NCBI RefSeq assembly: GCF_002878395.1
Contig: NC_061115.1
Location: forward strand, 55,887,034 to 55,951,033
Source of the DNA: Capsicum annuum
Lineage: Eukaryota; Streptophyta; Magnoliopsida; Solanales; Solanaceae
DNA: 64,000 bases
Direction: 5' to 3'
Positions 55,361 through 64,000 of the stretch are shown one piece after another. How positions within the stretch are numbered: the first letter of the stretch is position 1; each line of letters opens with the position of its first letter. Below the pieces are notes generated by a model. It searched no databases, had not been told where the DNA came from, and saw only the letters and a list, made by a program, of their open reading frames with translations. A program made the translations under genes and the position numbers.

Positions 55361-57501
55361 TGTAATACCCCAAATTTTTTTATGCTTAATAAGTGCATGA
55401 AATAAGTCCTTAATACCCTAATACCAAATATAAACCACCTATGATCGGTTTGAATGGGTTGGACACTTTTAGACTTAGAAAAGACCTTTGCACCACAGAA
55501 TAGGTACCCCATATCGGCCCTCGCTGCGAAGAACCCCGAGATAGGCTACTGCCTCAGGTTCACATTGGGGGTCACACCACAAACCCTGTGGTTCGTGATG
55601 GGGGTCTTTCCACAGACCTTCAGGTTTGTAATAAGGGTCTCTCCACAAACCTTCAGGTTCGCGATGGGGGTCACACCATAAACCTTCAGGTTTGCGACGA
55701 GGGTCTCGCTACTAACCCCTTCATTTTTCATTGATAGTCCTCCATTTTTGTTATGTTTTAAGGGCAAAAGGGTATTTTCACACCTTTAAGTCATTACCAA
55801 TCCCTCATGTACGTAATTAGAGTCATAAAAATGACTTTTCATCTGAAAAATCCCCTAATCATCATCCTAATAGCAAAAAAGGAGAAAACCACCTAGGGTT
55901 TGAGAATTCTAAGCTCCAAGGGTCAATTTACCCTACGTTCTCTCCATTACAAGGTATGTAGAACTATCCTAATTCTCATGGAGCAAGTATGATGATTTTA
56001 ATAATCGCTATATCATTTATGTATGAATTGAGGCTTTGAAATTAATTGAAAAAACATGATTAATGCAACCACTTTCTATGATGGACTGGGCATTTATTAT
56101 GGGGTTTTTTTTAATGAAATCGAGATTTAATTTTTCTATATACGTTAGGGATTTGAAGTGTTTGAAGTGATAGAGTTATGAACCCCATTTTTATGATAAT
56201 AATTATGTGATTGACAATTATTGTGGGTTCTAAATGAATACGGAAAGATTGACATTTCGAATGCTTTTTTATTAAATTATAGACTGATTCCTTATATGAT
56301 ATTACAGAGAGCACGTAATGTAATTCAAAAATTCTTTTGTTTCTCATGAAACTTGAATGGATTATGAAAAAACGACCACCTAAGAGTTATGTCTTAAAAG
56401 AAATTATTTTGCCTAAACTTGTATGTCTTTTTCAAAAGAGAACTCTTTGTAGTACTTGATCCAATTATGGTGGTCAATAATAAGTTTTTGAATAAAAGGG
56501 CTATGTATACGATATTATATGATATGACTTGTAAATTTGGGTATGCCGATACCTTTTTATGAAATGCCCTTAACAGAACAAGAGATGCACTTTTATAAGT
56601 ATGAAATATGATTTCTAAGAGGCTAAAATTGGGCTTAAAGAGAGTTAAGTGGTTACCCGAAGAAGGCATTGAGTGAAAGGATTATTTGTTGGAGATCGAG
56701 TTTTATCGACTCGAGATGTCTCAATTCTTATATATGGATGGCCAATGTATACTTGCCCTCGAGCACTAGTATACTTGCCCTCGAGCACTAGTAGACTAGA
56801 CTAGTATATAGGACCCCAATCCTTGCGGCAAATTTGGATTTGGGAGCTTGGCCGACGAGTTAATGGTTGATTCCATATAGCCCGTGAGATTGTAGAAATG
56901 TAGGGTGTACTATTTGGCTCAAAACTAAAGCAAAGGGTTGAGTCAATATTTTACAAGAATGATTCGAAGCTCTTTAATTATGCCAATGTGTTGTGATTTC
57001 TATTATGTTAAATTGTTTTCACAATGCTCTCAATTATTTTATATAAAATATATATTATTTTCAGATTTCTCTTTATATCAATACATTTCAAGTATTGATT
57101 ATCCTCGGGCGGCTGCATTATCTCATAATATAGGTTTTGAGGCATAGTCCCACGGTCCAGCACAACAATAGACTACTTTCAAAAATCCTGAGTTGGTGAG
57201 CCACCCTTAGTTCGGAAGACGTATATCCATATGTTGGTTTCTTTTAGTTTCATGGTTCGGTCGGAAGCCTTGTCCTTGCTTAGACAAATTAGAATTCTAG
57301 TAGAGGCTTCGCAGACTGGATTAGGGTTTATGTTTTGATGACATGATGTATTAAAATTTGAGTATGAGACTTTTTTCACATTTTAATTTATTGTCCTCAC
57401 TTCTATTTTGTATGAATAATGCTTGTGGTAGTAGGCTAAGGGGTCTCTCGGACCTTCATGGTTTGGGATGCCTATCGCGACCAGGTCTCCTGCTCGAGTC
57501 A
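55361..57501 (+). repeat. 3' LTR of the second gypsy element
   Basis: Starts TGTAATACCCC after the polypurine tract. Direct repeat of 48,368-50,338 except for a 33-bp tandem array (55,559-55,718) and the segment that is inverted in the 5' LTR. Its end is set only approximately, near 'cgagtca'. Confidence 0.8.
55559..55718 (+). repeat. 33-bp minisatellite in the 3' LTR, ~5 copies
   Basis: Units such as 'ttcgtgatgggggtctttcc' plus 'acagaccttcagg'. Because 33 is divisible by 3, spurious open frames exist on both strands. Absent from the 5' LTR. Confidence 0.9.
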
Positions 57502-58799
57502 TGATAATATGATAGAATATATATCATATATCCACTTGCTATTTTCATTTATTATCCATGTTGCGATCCCAACATCTTAAACACTATGAAATAAAGAGAA
57601 TAAATGTTATAGTGGTCAAATCATATTTTTCTTTAAATAGTTCAACATTATTTTTTTATTAAAAAAGGAATGCCCCCTTTGACTTCAACCAGGATTTCTT
57701 TTCCCAATCCTTTATGTTGCCAGTAGCTTAACATTGCAACATTCAGAATTTCACTTAGGATTAGGACACGATTTTCTCCAAACTTTCAACAATATAGGAG
57801 TCTGACACCTCCTCAAGGATTTGAAAACTTTTCCTAGTTCTACTTCAACAAGGAGATTATTACTGCCTTGTTGCATCTATGAAAAGATGGACACTCTCTA
57901 TATATTTATATCACAGTGTCACGAGTCATACAAGGAAGCACAATGCAAGGTAATTATTTTTTCTCCTTTTACTTTTCATCACTTTTTTTAGCCAGCAGGT
58001 TAGTTTTAAAAAATTCATATCAAATTGTATAAATATCGAAATCATGAACGATATGATATTTCAGAAACTAGACTTCAAGAGATACAACATATCCGAAATT
58101 CAGACTTAAAATCATTCAAAAGCATTTGAAATAATTTTTCAAATTTAGCCTTAACTTTTATCATGCTGAAAATTTCAAATCTGCACGTCTTTACTAAAAC
58201 TTTCATATCTTGAAGTAAGAATGACCTAATCATGAGTCGTTTGATCCTATTGAAACTAGACATAAAGATCTATATCAAATCTGAAAATCATCTTTAACTC
58301 ATTAGGGATCTTTTTAGATGTTGCTATGAAGTCAACCTTAGATTTTGACGAGTCGGTAGTTCCAAATTCGTGCCACAATACCAAAATATTTTTATCTTGA
58401 ATTAGGAGTACTAAAATCCTGATCGGCTTGATTTTCTAGAAACTAGATATGTACATCTTCCATATATCCAAAATTTGGAATTTAAAACCTCCAAATAATT
58501 CTAGACAATTTTTCAAAGTTGACTCTAGATTCTGTTCGACAGAGAATTTCAGATTTGCATTGCCTCACCAAATAATTTTATCTTGATTTAAAAATATCAC
58601 CATCAAAAGGTTTTTTGATTGCTGGAATTTAGACTTTGAGGACTTCATTCTCATCAAAACATCTTGTGTCCAGTCTATCCAAGTTGCTGATGTATGGCTT
58701 TCAAGTTCAAGACATCCTGACAGATAACAATCTCTCTTCTACTTGTGTTTTCTTTTATGTTGTCTTTGCCTTTTTATTTTTGTAGGTAAGCTTGAAAGG
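57502..58799 (+). repeat. Non-coding LTR/leader-like sequence
   Basis: No gene. A TATA-like CTATATATTTATATC at 57,897-57,911, followed by 'acaaggaagcacaatgcaaggta' and a long tract of 'cagaaactagacttcaaga' wording, looks like a promoter and leader of an LTR element on the plus strand. Boundaries were not found. Confidence 0.35.
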
Positions 58800-59395
58800 A
58801 TGGTCCATGAAGAAGGTAATCTTACAACACAAAGAGATGGATATTCATCTCAATTCTAAGAAAATAATTTTAATGATAATCTTATAGTGATAGGGATGAA
58901 TACTCGTTTCCGCCCTAAGAAAAGGAAAAGGTAATCTTACGGCACACAGAGATGGATACTCATCTCGGTAATAAGAAAAGGTAATTTTAATGATAATCTT
59001 ACGGTGCATAGGGATGAAAACTCATCTCCACCCTAAAAAAGGTAAAGACAATCTTACAGCACACAGAGATAGATACTCGTCTCTACCCTAAGAAAAGGTA
59101 ATTCTAATGGTAATCTTACGGCGCACAGGAATGGATTCCAGTTCCTACCCTAAAAAAGGTAAAGATAATCTTGTGCAACATAAGGTAGATACTCATCCTC
59201 GCCTTATGAAAAGGTAATTTTAATTGTAATCTATGGCGCATATGGATGGATACTCATCCCCGCCCAAAGAGAGATAAAGGTAATGATAATCTTATGACAC
59301 ATAGGGATTGATACTCATCCCCGCCCTAAGAAATGTAAAGATAATCTTATGGTGCACAAAGATACTCGTTCCAACCCTAAGAAAGGTAAACTCAG
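58800..59395 (+). repeat. ~60-bp minisatellite, about ten diverged units
   Basis: Units carry 'aatcttacggcacacag', 'agatggatactcatct' and 'cgccctaagaaaaggta'. Alternating variants suggest a ~117-bp dimer as the higher-order unit. Spacing is irregular and the units diverged; not coding. Confidence 0.85.
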
Positions 59396-59399
59396 GAAG

Positions 59400-60180
59400 G
59401 TTTGAAGAATTTAAAGACTTCAACTTATAAACACAGAGCATATGACAACTTCAACTTTTAGACTTTGAAGGCTTCAATATGGTAAATTTGAAAACTTCAA
59501 TTTGACGACTTTGTGAATTTGAAGCCTTTAACTTATAGACGTAGAGTATCTGAAGATTATTGCAGATCCTATGAACTTGCAGTCTTCAATATAGTGAATT
59601 TTAAAGCTACGACAAGAAAACTTAGTGAAGTTGAAGACCTCAACTTATAGACATAGATCATCTGAAGACTTCAGGTATCAGACTTTGAAGGCTTAGATAT
59701 GGCAGATTTGAAAATTCAACATGAAGACTTAGTGAATTTAAAGACTTCAACTTGTAGACATAGAACATCTGAAGACTTCAACTTACAGACTTTGTGAACT
59801 TACAGGCTTTAATATGGTGAATCTGATAGTCCCGACAAGAAAACTTAGTGAATTTAAAGCCTTCAACTTATTAACATAGATCATCTTAAGACTTCAACTA
59901 TCAAACTTTAAAGGCTTCGATGTGACAGATCTGAAGACTCCAACTTAAAAACTTAGTGAATTTGAAGACTTCAACTTATAGATATAGAACATTTAAAGAC
60001 TTTAACTTATAGACTCCGTGAACTTGCAGGCTTTAATATGTTGAATTTGAAAGCTTCAACATGAAAACTTAGTGAATTTGAAGACTTTAACTTATCGACA
60101 TAGATCATCTGAAGACTTCAACTATCAGACTTTGAAGGTTTCGATGTGGTAGATCTAAAAATTCCAACTTGAAGACCAAC
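59400..60180 (+). repeat. Second minisatellite, ~120-bp units with dimer pattern
   Basis: Repeated phrases are 'cttagtgaatttgaagactt', 'caacttatagacatagaaca' and 'tctgaagacttcaac', then alternately 'ttaatatggtgaat' or 'gcttcgatgtgg.agat'. About seven units with alternating types. Confidence 0.8.
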
Positions 60181-60559
60181 TTATGTCAAAGAAGTTTATA
60201 TTTCATAGGGCTTTACCTTCATCGAGCCGCCAAAACTTGGTGCAAGTCTAAATATTGATGAAACAAAAAGTCTCTTGAAGAATGACTTTTTATATGAGTA
60301 GAAAAATATATATTTTTTACACTCATGTAAATGAACTTAGAATGAGATTCCAAGAACCTACATACCTTAGAGAAGGGGATCAAGATACAACGTAATTGTT
60401 GATGGTTTTTTTTCATATTTGTTATCTTTTCCGTCCTAACTTTTGCTTAGGCCACCTCTTTCAAAGTCTTTAATTTAGCGGACTTTTTTTTTAAGTCATA
60501 CACAGTTTATACTTTTGCGGGTTAGAAGTGAACATGCAATTTATGCTCGTGCCTTAAGA
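60181..60559. other. Non-coding 3' flank of the Tat-like pol remnant
   Basis: No open frame. Read on the minus strand, 60,420-60,559 continues from the pol stop with 'gatgcttcttaaggcacgag' and 'cttctaacccgcaaaagt', wording I associate with the 3' region of Tat-like elements. Confidence 0.4.
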
Positions 60560-60840
60560 AGCATCATCTTTCTTTAAGGATAGTATTTCTTCAAAAATTT
60601 GGCATTGATAGGACCAATTCTTACGCCATCTGCGTCAACCAACTTGTAAGCAACATTTGAATATGTCTTTTATACAACATACGGTCCTTCTCACTTCGAG
60701 GTGAATTTGCCCCCAGACTTACGAGAAGTGATAATTGATTTATTACTGTAAGGACTTGATCTCCAACTTTAAAGCACCTCAAATGAATCCTTTTGTTGAA
60801 AGAAAGAGATAGACGATCTTGATAGCATTGAAATAGCAAA
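60560..60840 (-). pseudogene. Ty3/gypsy integrase C-terminus, Tat-like (fragment)
   Basis: On the minus strand: YQDRLSLSFNKR, then F-K-V-G-D-Q-V-L-T-V (60,730-60,790), then after a frameshift SRKSGGKFTSKWEGPYVV, AYKLVDADGVRIGPI and KFLKKYY. The order (basic segment, VGDQVL, GKF..KWEGPY) is the GPY/F module at the end of gypsy integrases, in the form seen in Tat/Ogre-like plant elements. Only about 90 codons remain, broken by at least one frameshift and an in-frame stop, with no catalytic core. The upstream part is missing to the right. Confidence 0.75.
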
Positions 60841-60944
60841 GAATAAGAAAAATTGCAGTAACTTTGAGAATAAAAAAATAGGAGTGAAGAAGATGAATAA
60901 ATGGGGTTGAAGTTCCCTTCGTTCATTTTTTTTAAATTAATCAT

Positions 60945-62864
60945 TTTTAAAAACTAATTTGAAGTATAGAAGTAGAAAAAAATATGCTTTAAATTTGATT
61001 CACGCACTGAAAGAAATCATAACCATGAATAGCAAAACATATTGTGTAAATCTAGTGAGTCATAACATTTAGTTATGAAAACTGTACTTTTACTCTTTCT
61101 GCAAGTGAAATAAGTAGGACTGAAGTCAAGTCCATTTTCAAATCATTTAAGCTAAGTGTAAAGGGGTTCGCTTTTGTATCTGTAATCTAAAAACTGAAAT
61201 CTCATAGCTAATGACTTATGCAAAACAATATTTGATTAAGATTGTGAGCCTTTACACTTAGTTTCTAAAAACTTTTTTGTTGTTCTTTTCTATTAAAATT
61301 ACTCTATTCTGTAGGGAATTCTTTTAAAAACTGTTCTGTAAAGATTTGATATTAGGGAGGTTCTTCTAACCGACATACACTATGTGAGCTATCACAGTAT
61401 CCAACGTCTAGTTCTCTTATGGGAAAACCTCATGTCGGGGAGAGGTGTCATACTCTTGCCAAGGAGTATAACATAATCTAAGTGATCACAATCTGTATCT
61501 GTATCCATATACAAATGGAATATAATCTAAATTTGTACCTACGTTGGCTCGTAGGTCTGGGAAAGTAGGATGCGCTAAACCTGCACTTCCCGCTTGATAC
61601 TAAATACAACTCCCTTTAATCTGTATGCTCATTCTATAAGAAATCCACTTTAAAACTAGCATAAGGGTTTACAATGAAAACCAGTTATGCATCTATTTAC
61701 TTTAAACTGTAATCAAAACTATGATCATAACTGTAATCAAAACTGTAAAGTGGATTCCATATCTTAACTGAGGATCAAAAGATCAAATCTTTTCTAAAAA
61801 ATTTGAACGTAAACTAATCATGGGATGCTTAAAGACATCATCTTCTTGAAATATCGATACTCATACTTAGGGCTTAAAACCCATGATCAAACTCATGTCA
61901 AATTATCATAAAAACATGCCTAATAATCAAAATCTTAAAATTCTTGCATAATTCTAGTCAAGATAGTGAAATTTAACTCTTAATACATATAAAATCACTT
62001 CACACGCATAAACTGCAAAAGTAGAGATGTAGTTCAACATTTAACCACTTGAAACATCAACATCTTCAAATAATGATAATTGGGTATGAACCCAAATTGT
62101 AAATCAAATAAATTCATATAAATTCAACTTTGAAAACTAGTTTTTGGGCACAAGGATGAAAGAGGATCCTTGTTCATAACCCCACATACGTTGCTTGATG
62201 AATTGAATGTAAAAGCTTGAACCTTTGACTCTCTAATGGTGTTATTGAAGCTTCTTCTTGAAGTTCTTGAAGTTCTTGAACCTGAAACTTTGAATTAAAG
62301 CTTTCTTGGGGTAGGAGTTATGGGATTGTTCTTGATTCTTGGAGCTAGGGTTTTGTTCTTGGAGAAGAAAAATATGAATAATGAAGCATCTTTGTTATTT
62401 GGGGCTAAAATTATGTATTTTAGGCGGATTTGGGTGAGGGTAAATGACTTAAATGCCCCTCATAACCCATCATTTAACACACAAAAGATGGAAACTGATA
62501 CGATCGGCGATGCTATGAGTCGCTCACTGCGAGCGATTAGCGACGTGTTGCATCATCTACATCGATGCAGCCACCGACGCGGCGCGGTGATATCGCATTG
62601 AGGTTCTATTTTGGCCAACCAAACATGACCTAATCCTTCTTCAAAAATTTTGAAACTCACCCTAGAGGTACTATGGACCACCTTGAGCATTAAATAACTT
62701 AGAAATTGACATTTCAAGGTCAGACAAGTCGAGAATAAAGTCGTCAAAGTTTAGAGGCTAAAAGTGAGACTAAGTCTTCAATACTTAGTTAAAATTTTAG
62801 GTCCTAAGTCTCTAATGTGCCTCTTTTGAGATGAATTGAACTAGAAAGAATACGAGGTATTACA
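60945..62864 (-). repeat. LTR-like sequence, probably a solo or truncated LTR (inverted)
   Basis: The right end on the minus strand starts TGTAATACCTCG, the usual gypsy LTR start, at 62,864. Inside, 61,370-61,560 (complement of 'ccgacatgaggttttccc') and 62,490-62,610 ('cggcgatg', 'cgctcactgcgagcgatt') resemble Solanaceae gypsy LTR text. No coding region and no PBS; the left boundary is not defined. The 93-codon frame at 62,320 is not a recognised protein. Confidence 0.5.
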
Positions 62865-62866
62865 TT

Positions 62867-63135
62867 AATAATGGTGAGGATGTTTATTTTCTACCTAGGA
62901 GGTTGTGGACCAATCCTTTTCTTGAAAAAGTGAACTGGGTTTCTTGTAGATTTGAGAAAATTGAGGTTGTTAGCTGGGATTCTTTGAGGGAATTAAGAAT
63001 TGGGTCGATGGAATTTCGTGATGATATGGTGAAGAAAGTTTTTATTGGACCATGTTTGGAGTTGTTGGAGTTGGATAATTGTTGGGGGTTTAAGCGATTG
63101 GATTTAGTGGGTGGGAAAGTGAGTAAGTTGGTGGT
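62867..63135 (+). pseudogene. LRR/F-box-type host gene fragment
   Basis: Open from just right of an LTR end (62,864) to just left of a copia LTR (63,136). About 90 codons without a stop: FLPRRLWTNPFLEKVNW, VVSWDSLRELRIGSMEF and GPCLELLELDNCWGFKRLDL. The L-x-x-L-x-I/L spacing (LRELRI, LELLELDNC, FKRLDL) is that of leucine-rich repeats, in the style of plant F-box/LRR proteins. There is no start codon, F-box or stop of its own; both ends are cut by mobile elements. The call as LRR is good, the exact family is not. It is the only host-like coding sequence in the window. Confidence 0.65.
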
Positions 63136-63541
63136 TGTGAGAAAATATAAGAGAAAAATATTATTGAATTATTGTAACTACATTATTACATTGGACTCCA
63201 TTTATAGACACTGCATTCCAATCCTTTTTTTTTAATAGGATACTAAGTTACAATCCTTTTCCTAATAGGATACTACGTTACAATCCTTTTTCAAGTAGGA
63301 TTCTATATGTTATTCCTATTCCTACTCATGGAAGGAGAGCCTTGGAGTAACTGATAAAGTTGCTGCTATGTGACCAGGAGGTCACGGGTTCAAGCCTTGA
63401 AAACAACCTCTGACAGAAATGCAAGGTAAGGCTGCGTACGATACACCCTTGTTGTGGGGCCCTTCTCCGGACACTGTGCATAGCGATAGCTTTAGTGCAC
63501 CAGGCTGCCCTTTTATTCCTATTCCTACTCATATTTTAACA
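63136..63541 (-). repeat. Ty1/copia LTR (3' LTR, inverted) carrying a SINE
   Basis: On the minus strand the LTR starts TGTTAAAATATG right after a purine tract (63,542-63,550, GAGGGGGAG) that follows the copia pol stop. It contains a TATA box CTATAAATGG (63,199-63,208) and ends near CTCACA at 63,136. It is about 203 bp once the SINE and one target copy are removed. Its rest of element lies to the right, beyond the window. Confidence 0.75.
63330..63513 (+). mobile_element. tRNA-derived SINE (Solanaceae SolS-type)
   Basis: A ~184-bp element with a Pol III box-A-like GGAGTAACTGATAAAGT (about 63,345), box B GGTTCAAGCC (63,387-63,396), the body 'aaggctgcgtacgatacacc', 'cccttctccggacactgtg' and 'gtgcaccaggctgccctttt', and a T-run end. 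A perfect 19-bp target duplication flanks it (63,311-63,329 and 63,514-63,532). The body wording matches SINEs common in Solanaceae genomes, from memory. Confidence 0.92.
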
Positions 63542-63548
63542 CTCCCCC

Positions 63549-63640
63549 TCAAGCTGGTGCATAGAAGACATATGTACCAAGCTTGTTATGGATGTAATTA
63601 ACACGAGGATGGGTGAGAGACTTGGTAAAGATATCTTTAA
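63549..63640 (-). pseudogene. Ty1/copia pol C-terminus (fragment)
   Basis: On the minus strand it reads KDIFTKSLTHPRVNYIHNKL, then GTYVFYAPA and a stop (63,549-63,551). The D-x-F-T-K motif and this distance to the stop mark the end of copia RNase H. Upstream on the minus strand (63,641-64,000) the match is lost, so the copy is probably internally deleted. Confidence 0.85.
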
Positions 63641-64000
63641 GAAAACTGATAAAGACTATTTTGGACGTCTGGGAGACCTCAATTGAATTGGAACAATCTG
63701 AAAAAGTGATCCAAAAAGTAGTAAACATCGTTAGAAAGTCAATTTATCACTAGAAATTTATCAAAAACTGGCATAAAATATATGGATCATCTTGAAATCA
63801 ATAGGCGAGTAGATCTTGAACAAGAAAGTCACCGAAAACTTAGCCGAAACATGCTTACAAGCCGGATTATTAGATTTGATGGCTGAAAAGTGACTACAGT
63901 CTAAGGAAAAAAAATTATATAAGCAGGGTTGAAATGATGACACGACCCTACTGAAAAAGAGAAATATGGGTAGGGTCGGAATGACGAAACGATTCTATTG
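63641..64000. other. Non-coding sequence next to the copia tail
   Basis: No reading frame of interest. Phrases such as 'caccgaaaacttagccgaaac' and 'atgacacgaccctactg' (twice in diverged form) look like retroelement leader sequence. The window ends inside it. Confidence 0.4.

Larger units (their letters stand above)
48368..57501 (+). mobile_element. Second Ty3/gypsy (Tekay/Del-like) retrotransposon, heavily decayed
   Basis: The LTRs (about 48,368-50,338 and 55,361-57,501) share long direct matches such as 'taataagtgcatgaaat.agtcctta' and 'tttacaagaatgattcgaag'. A tRNA-Met PBS, gag, pol and a polypurine tract lie between. The pol text is closely related to the first element, but nearly every domain has stops or frameshifts. 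The outer ends are uncertain and no TSD was found, so it is older than the element at 22,312. Confidence 0.9.

Noticed and set aside
55454..55767. Two facing ~75-codon frames with repeating motifs
   Set aside because: Caused by the 33-bp LTR minisatellite, whose length is divisible by three.
58800..60180. Regular repeats that could suggest a CRISPR-like array
   Set aside because: Units are diverged, contiguous and lack unique spacers; the window is plant DNA.
62320..62601. 93-codon frame in LTR-like sequence
   Set aside because: Composition and position fit LTR sequence; no family resemblance and no conserved context.
63345..63396. Possible tRNA gene (box A and box B)
   Set aside because: Part of a SINE with a 19-bp TSD; no complete cloverleaf.

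Overview
This window looks like plant nuclear DNA, most likely from a Solanaceae species. It is AT-rich and almost entirely built of nested transposable elements. The family assignment rests on recognising a Solanaceae-type tRNA-derived SINE and chromovirus, Tat-like and MULE sequences of the kind common in tomato, potato and pepper; this is from memory, not a search. Three 100-N gaps show it is a draft scaffold. No intact host gene is visible. The only host-like coding sequence is an LRR/F-box-type fragment (62.87-63.13 kb) caught between two LTR sequences.

Layout. 0-4.4 kb: a foldback element with long terminal inverted repeats (TIRs), then a small LTR element whose 3' LTR is split by a MULE-like foldback element with a 9-bp target-site duplication (TSD). 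4.7-11.1 kb: old non-coding retroelement-like sequence. 11.3-15.4 kb: two Stowaway-type MITEs, a Helitron-like end and a 2.3-kb hAT-like element with an 8-bp TSD. 16.7-40.2 kb: a cluster of related Mutator-like elements (MULEs). Copy A (minus) holds a complete LTR retrotransposon inside one TIR, then comes a 1.1-kb non-autonomous relative (C), then copy B (plus). 40.2-47 kb: Helitron-like pieces and a third MULE-type foldback element (44.6-45.7 kb). 47.3-48.3 kb: LTR-like sequence with a duplicated TATA region. 48.4-57.5 kb: a second, badly decayed Ty3/gypsy element. 57.5-62.9 kb: tandem repeats, a Tat-like integrase tail and LTR-like sequence. 63.1-64 kb: a Ty1/copia LTR carrying a SINE, and the end of the copia pol gene.

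The most interesting object is the two-gene MULE, present twice in opposite orientations (A 16,665-32,976 including its nested insertion; B 34,824-40,164). Each copy carries a multi-exon MuDR-type transposase gene (PB1-like N-terminus, MuDR DNA-binding domain, MULE catalytic core, SWIM zinc finger, CCHC knuckle, Pro/Ser/Gln repeat tail). Each also has, convergent with it, a small two-exon gene for a GRF-type zinc-finger protein with C-terminal membrane helices. The layout copies that of maize MuDR (mudrA/mudrB) but with an unrelated second protein. Both copies are broken by different mutations, so the pair was intact in the ancestor. Order of events readable from nesting: MULE A inserted, then the chromovirus entered its TIR (TSD TGTCT), and the LTRs and coding regions then decayed, largely by changes consistent with C-to-T deamination.
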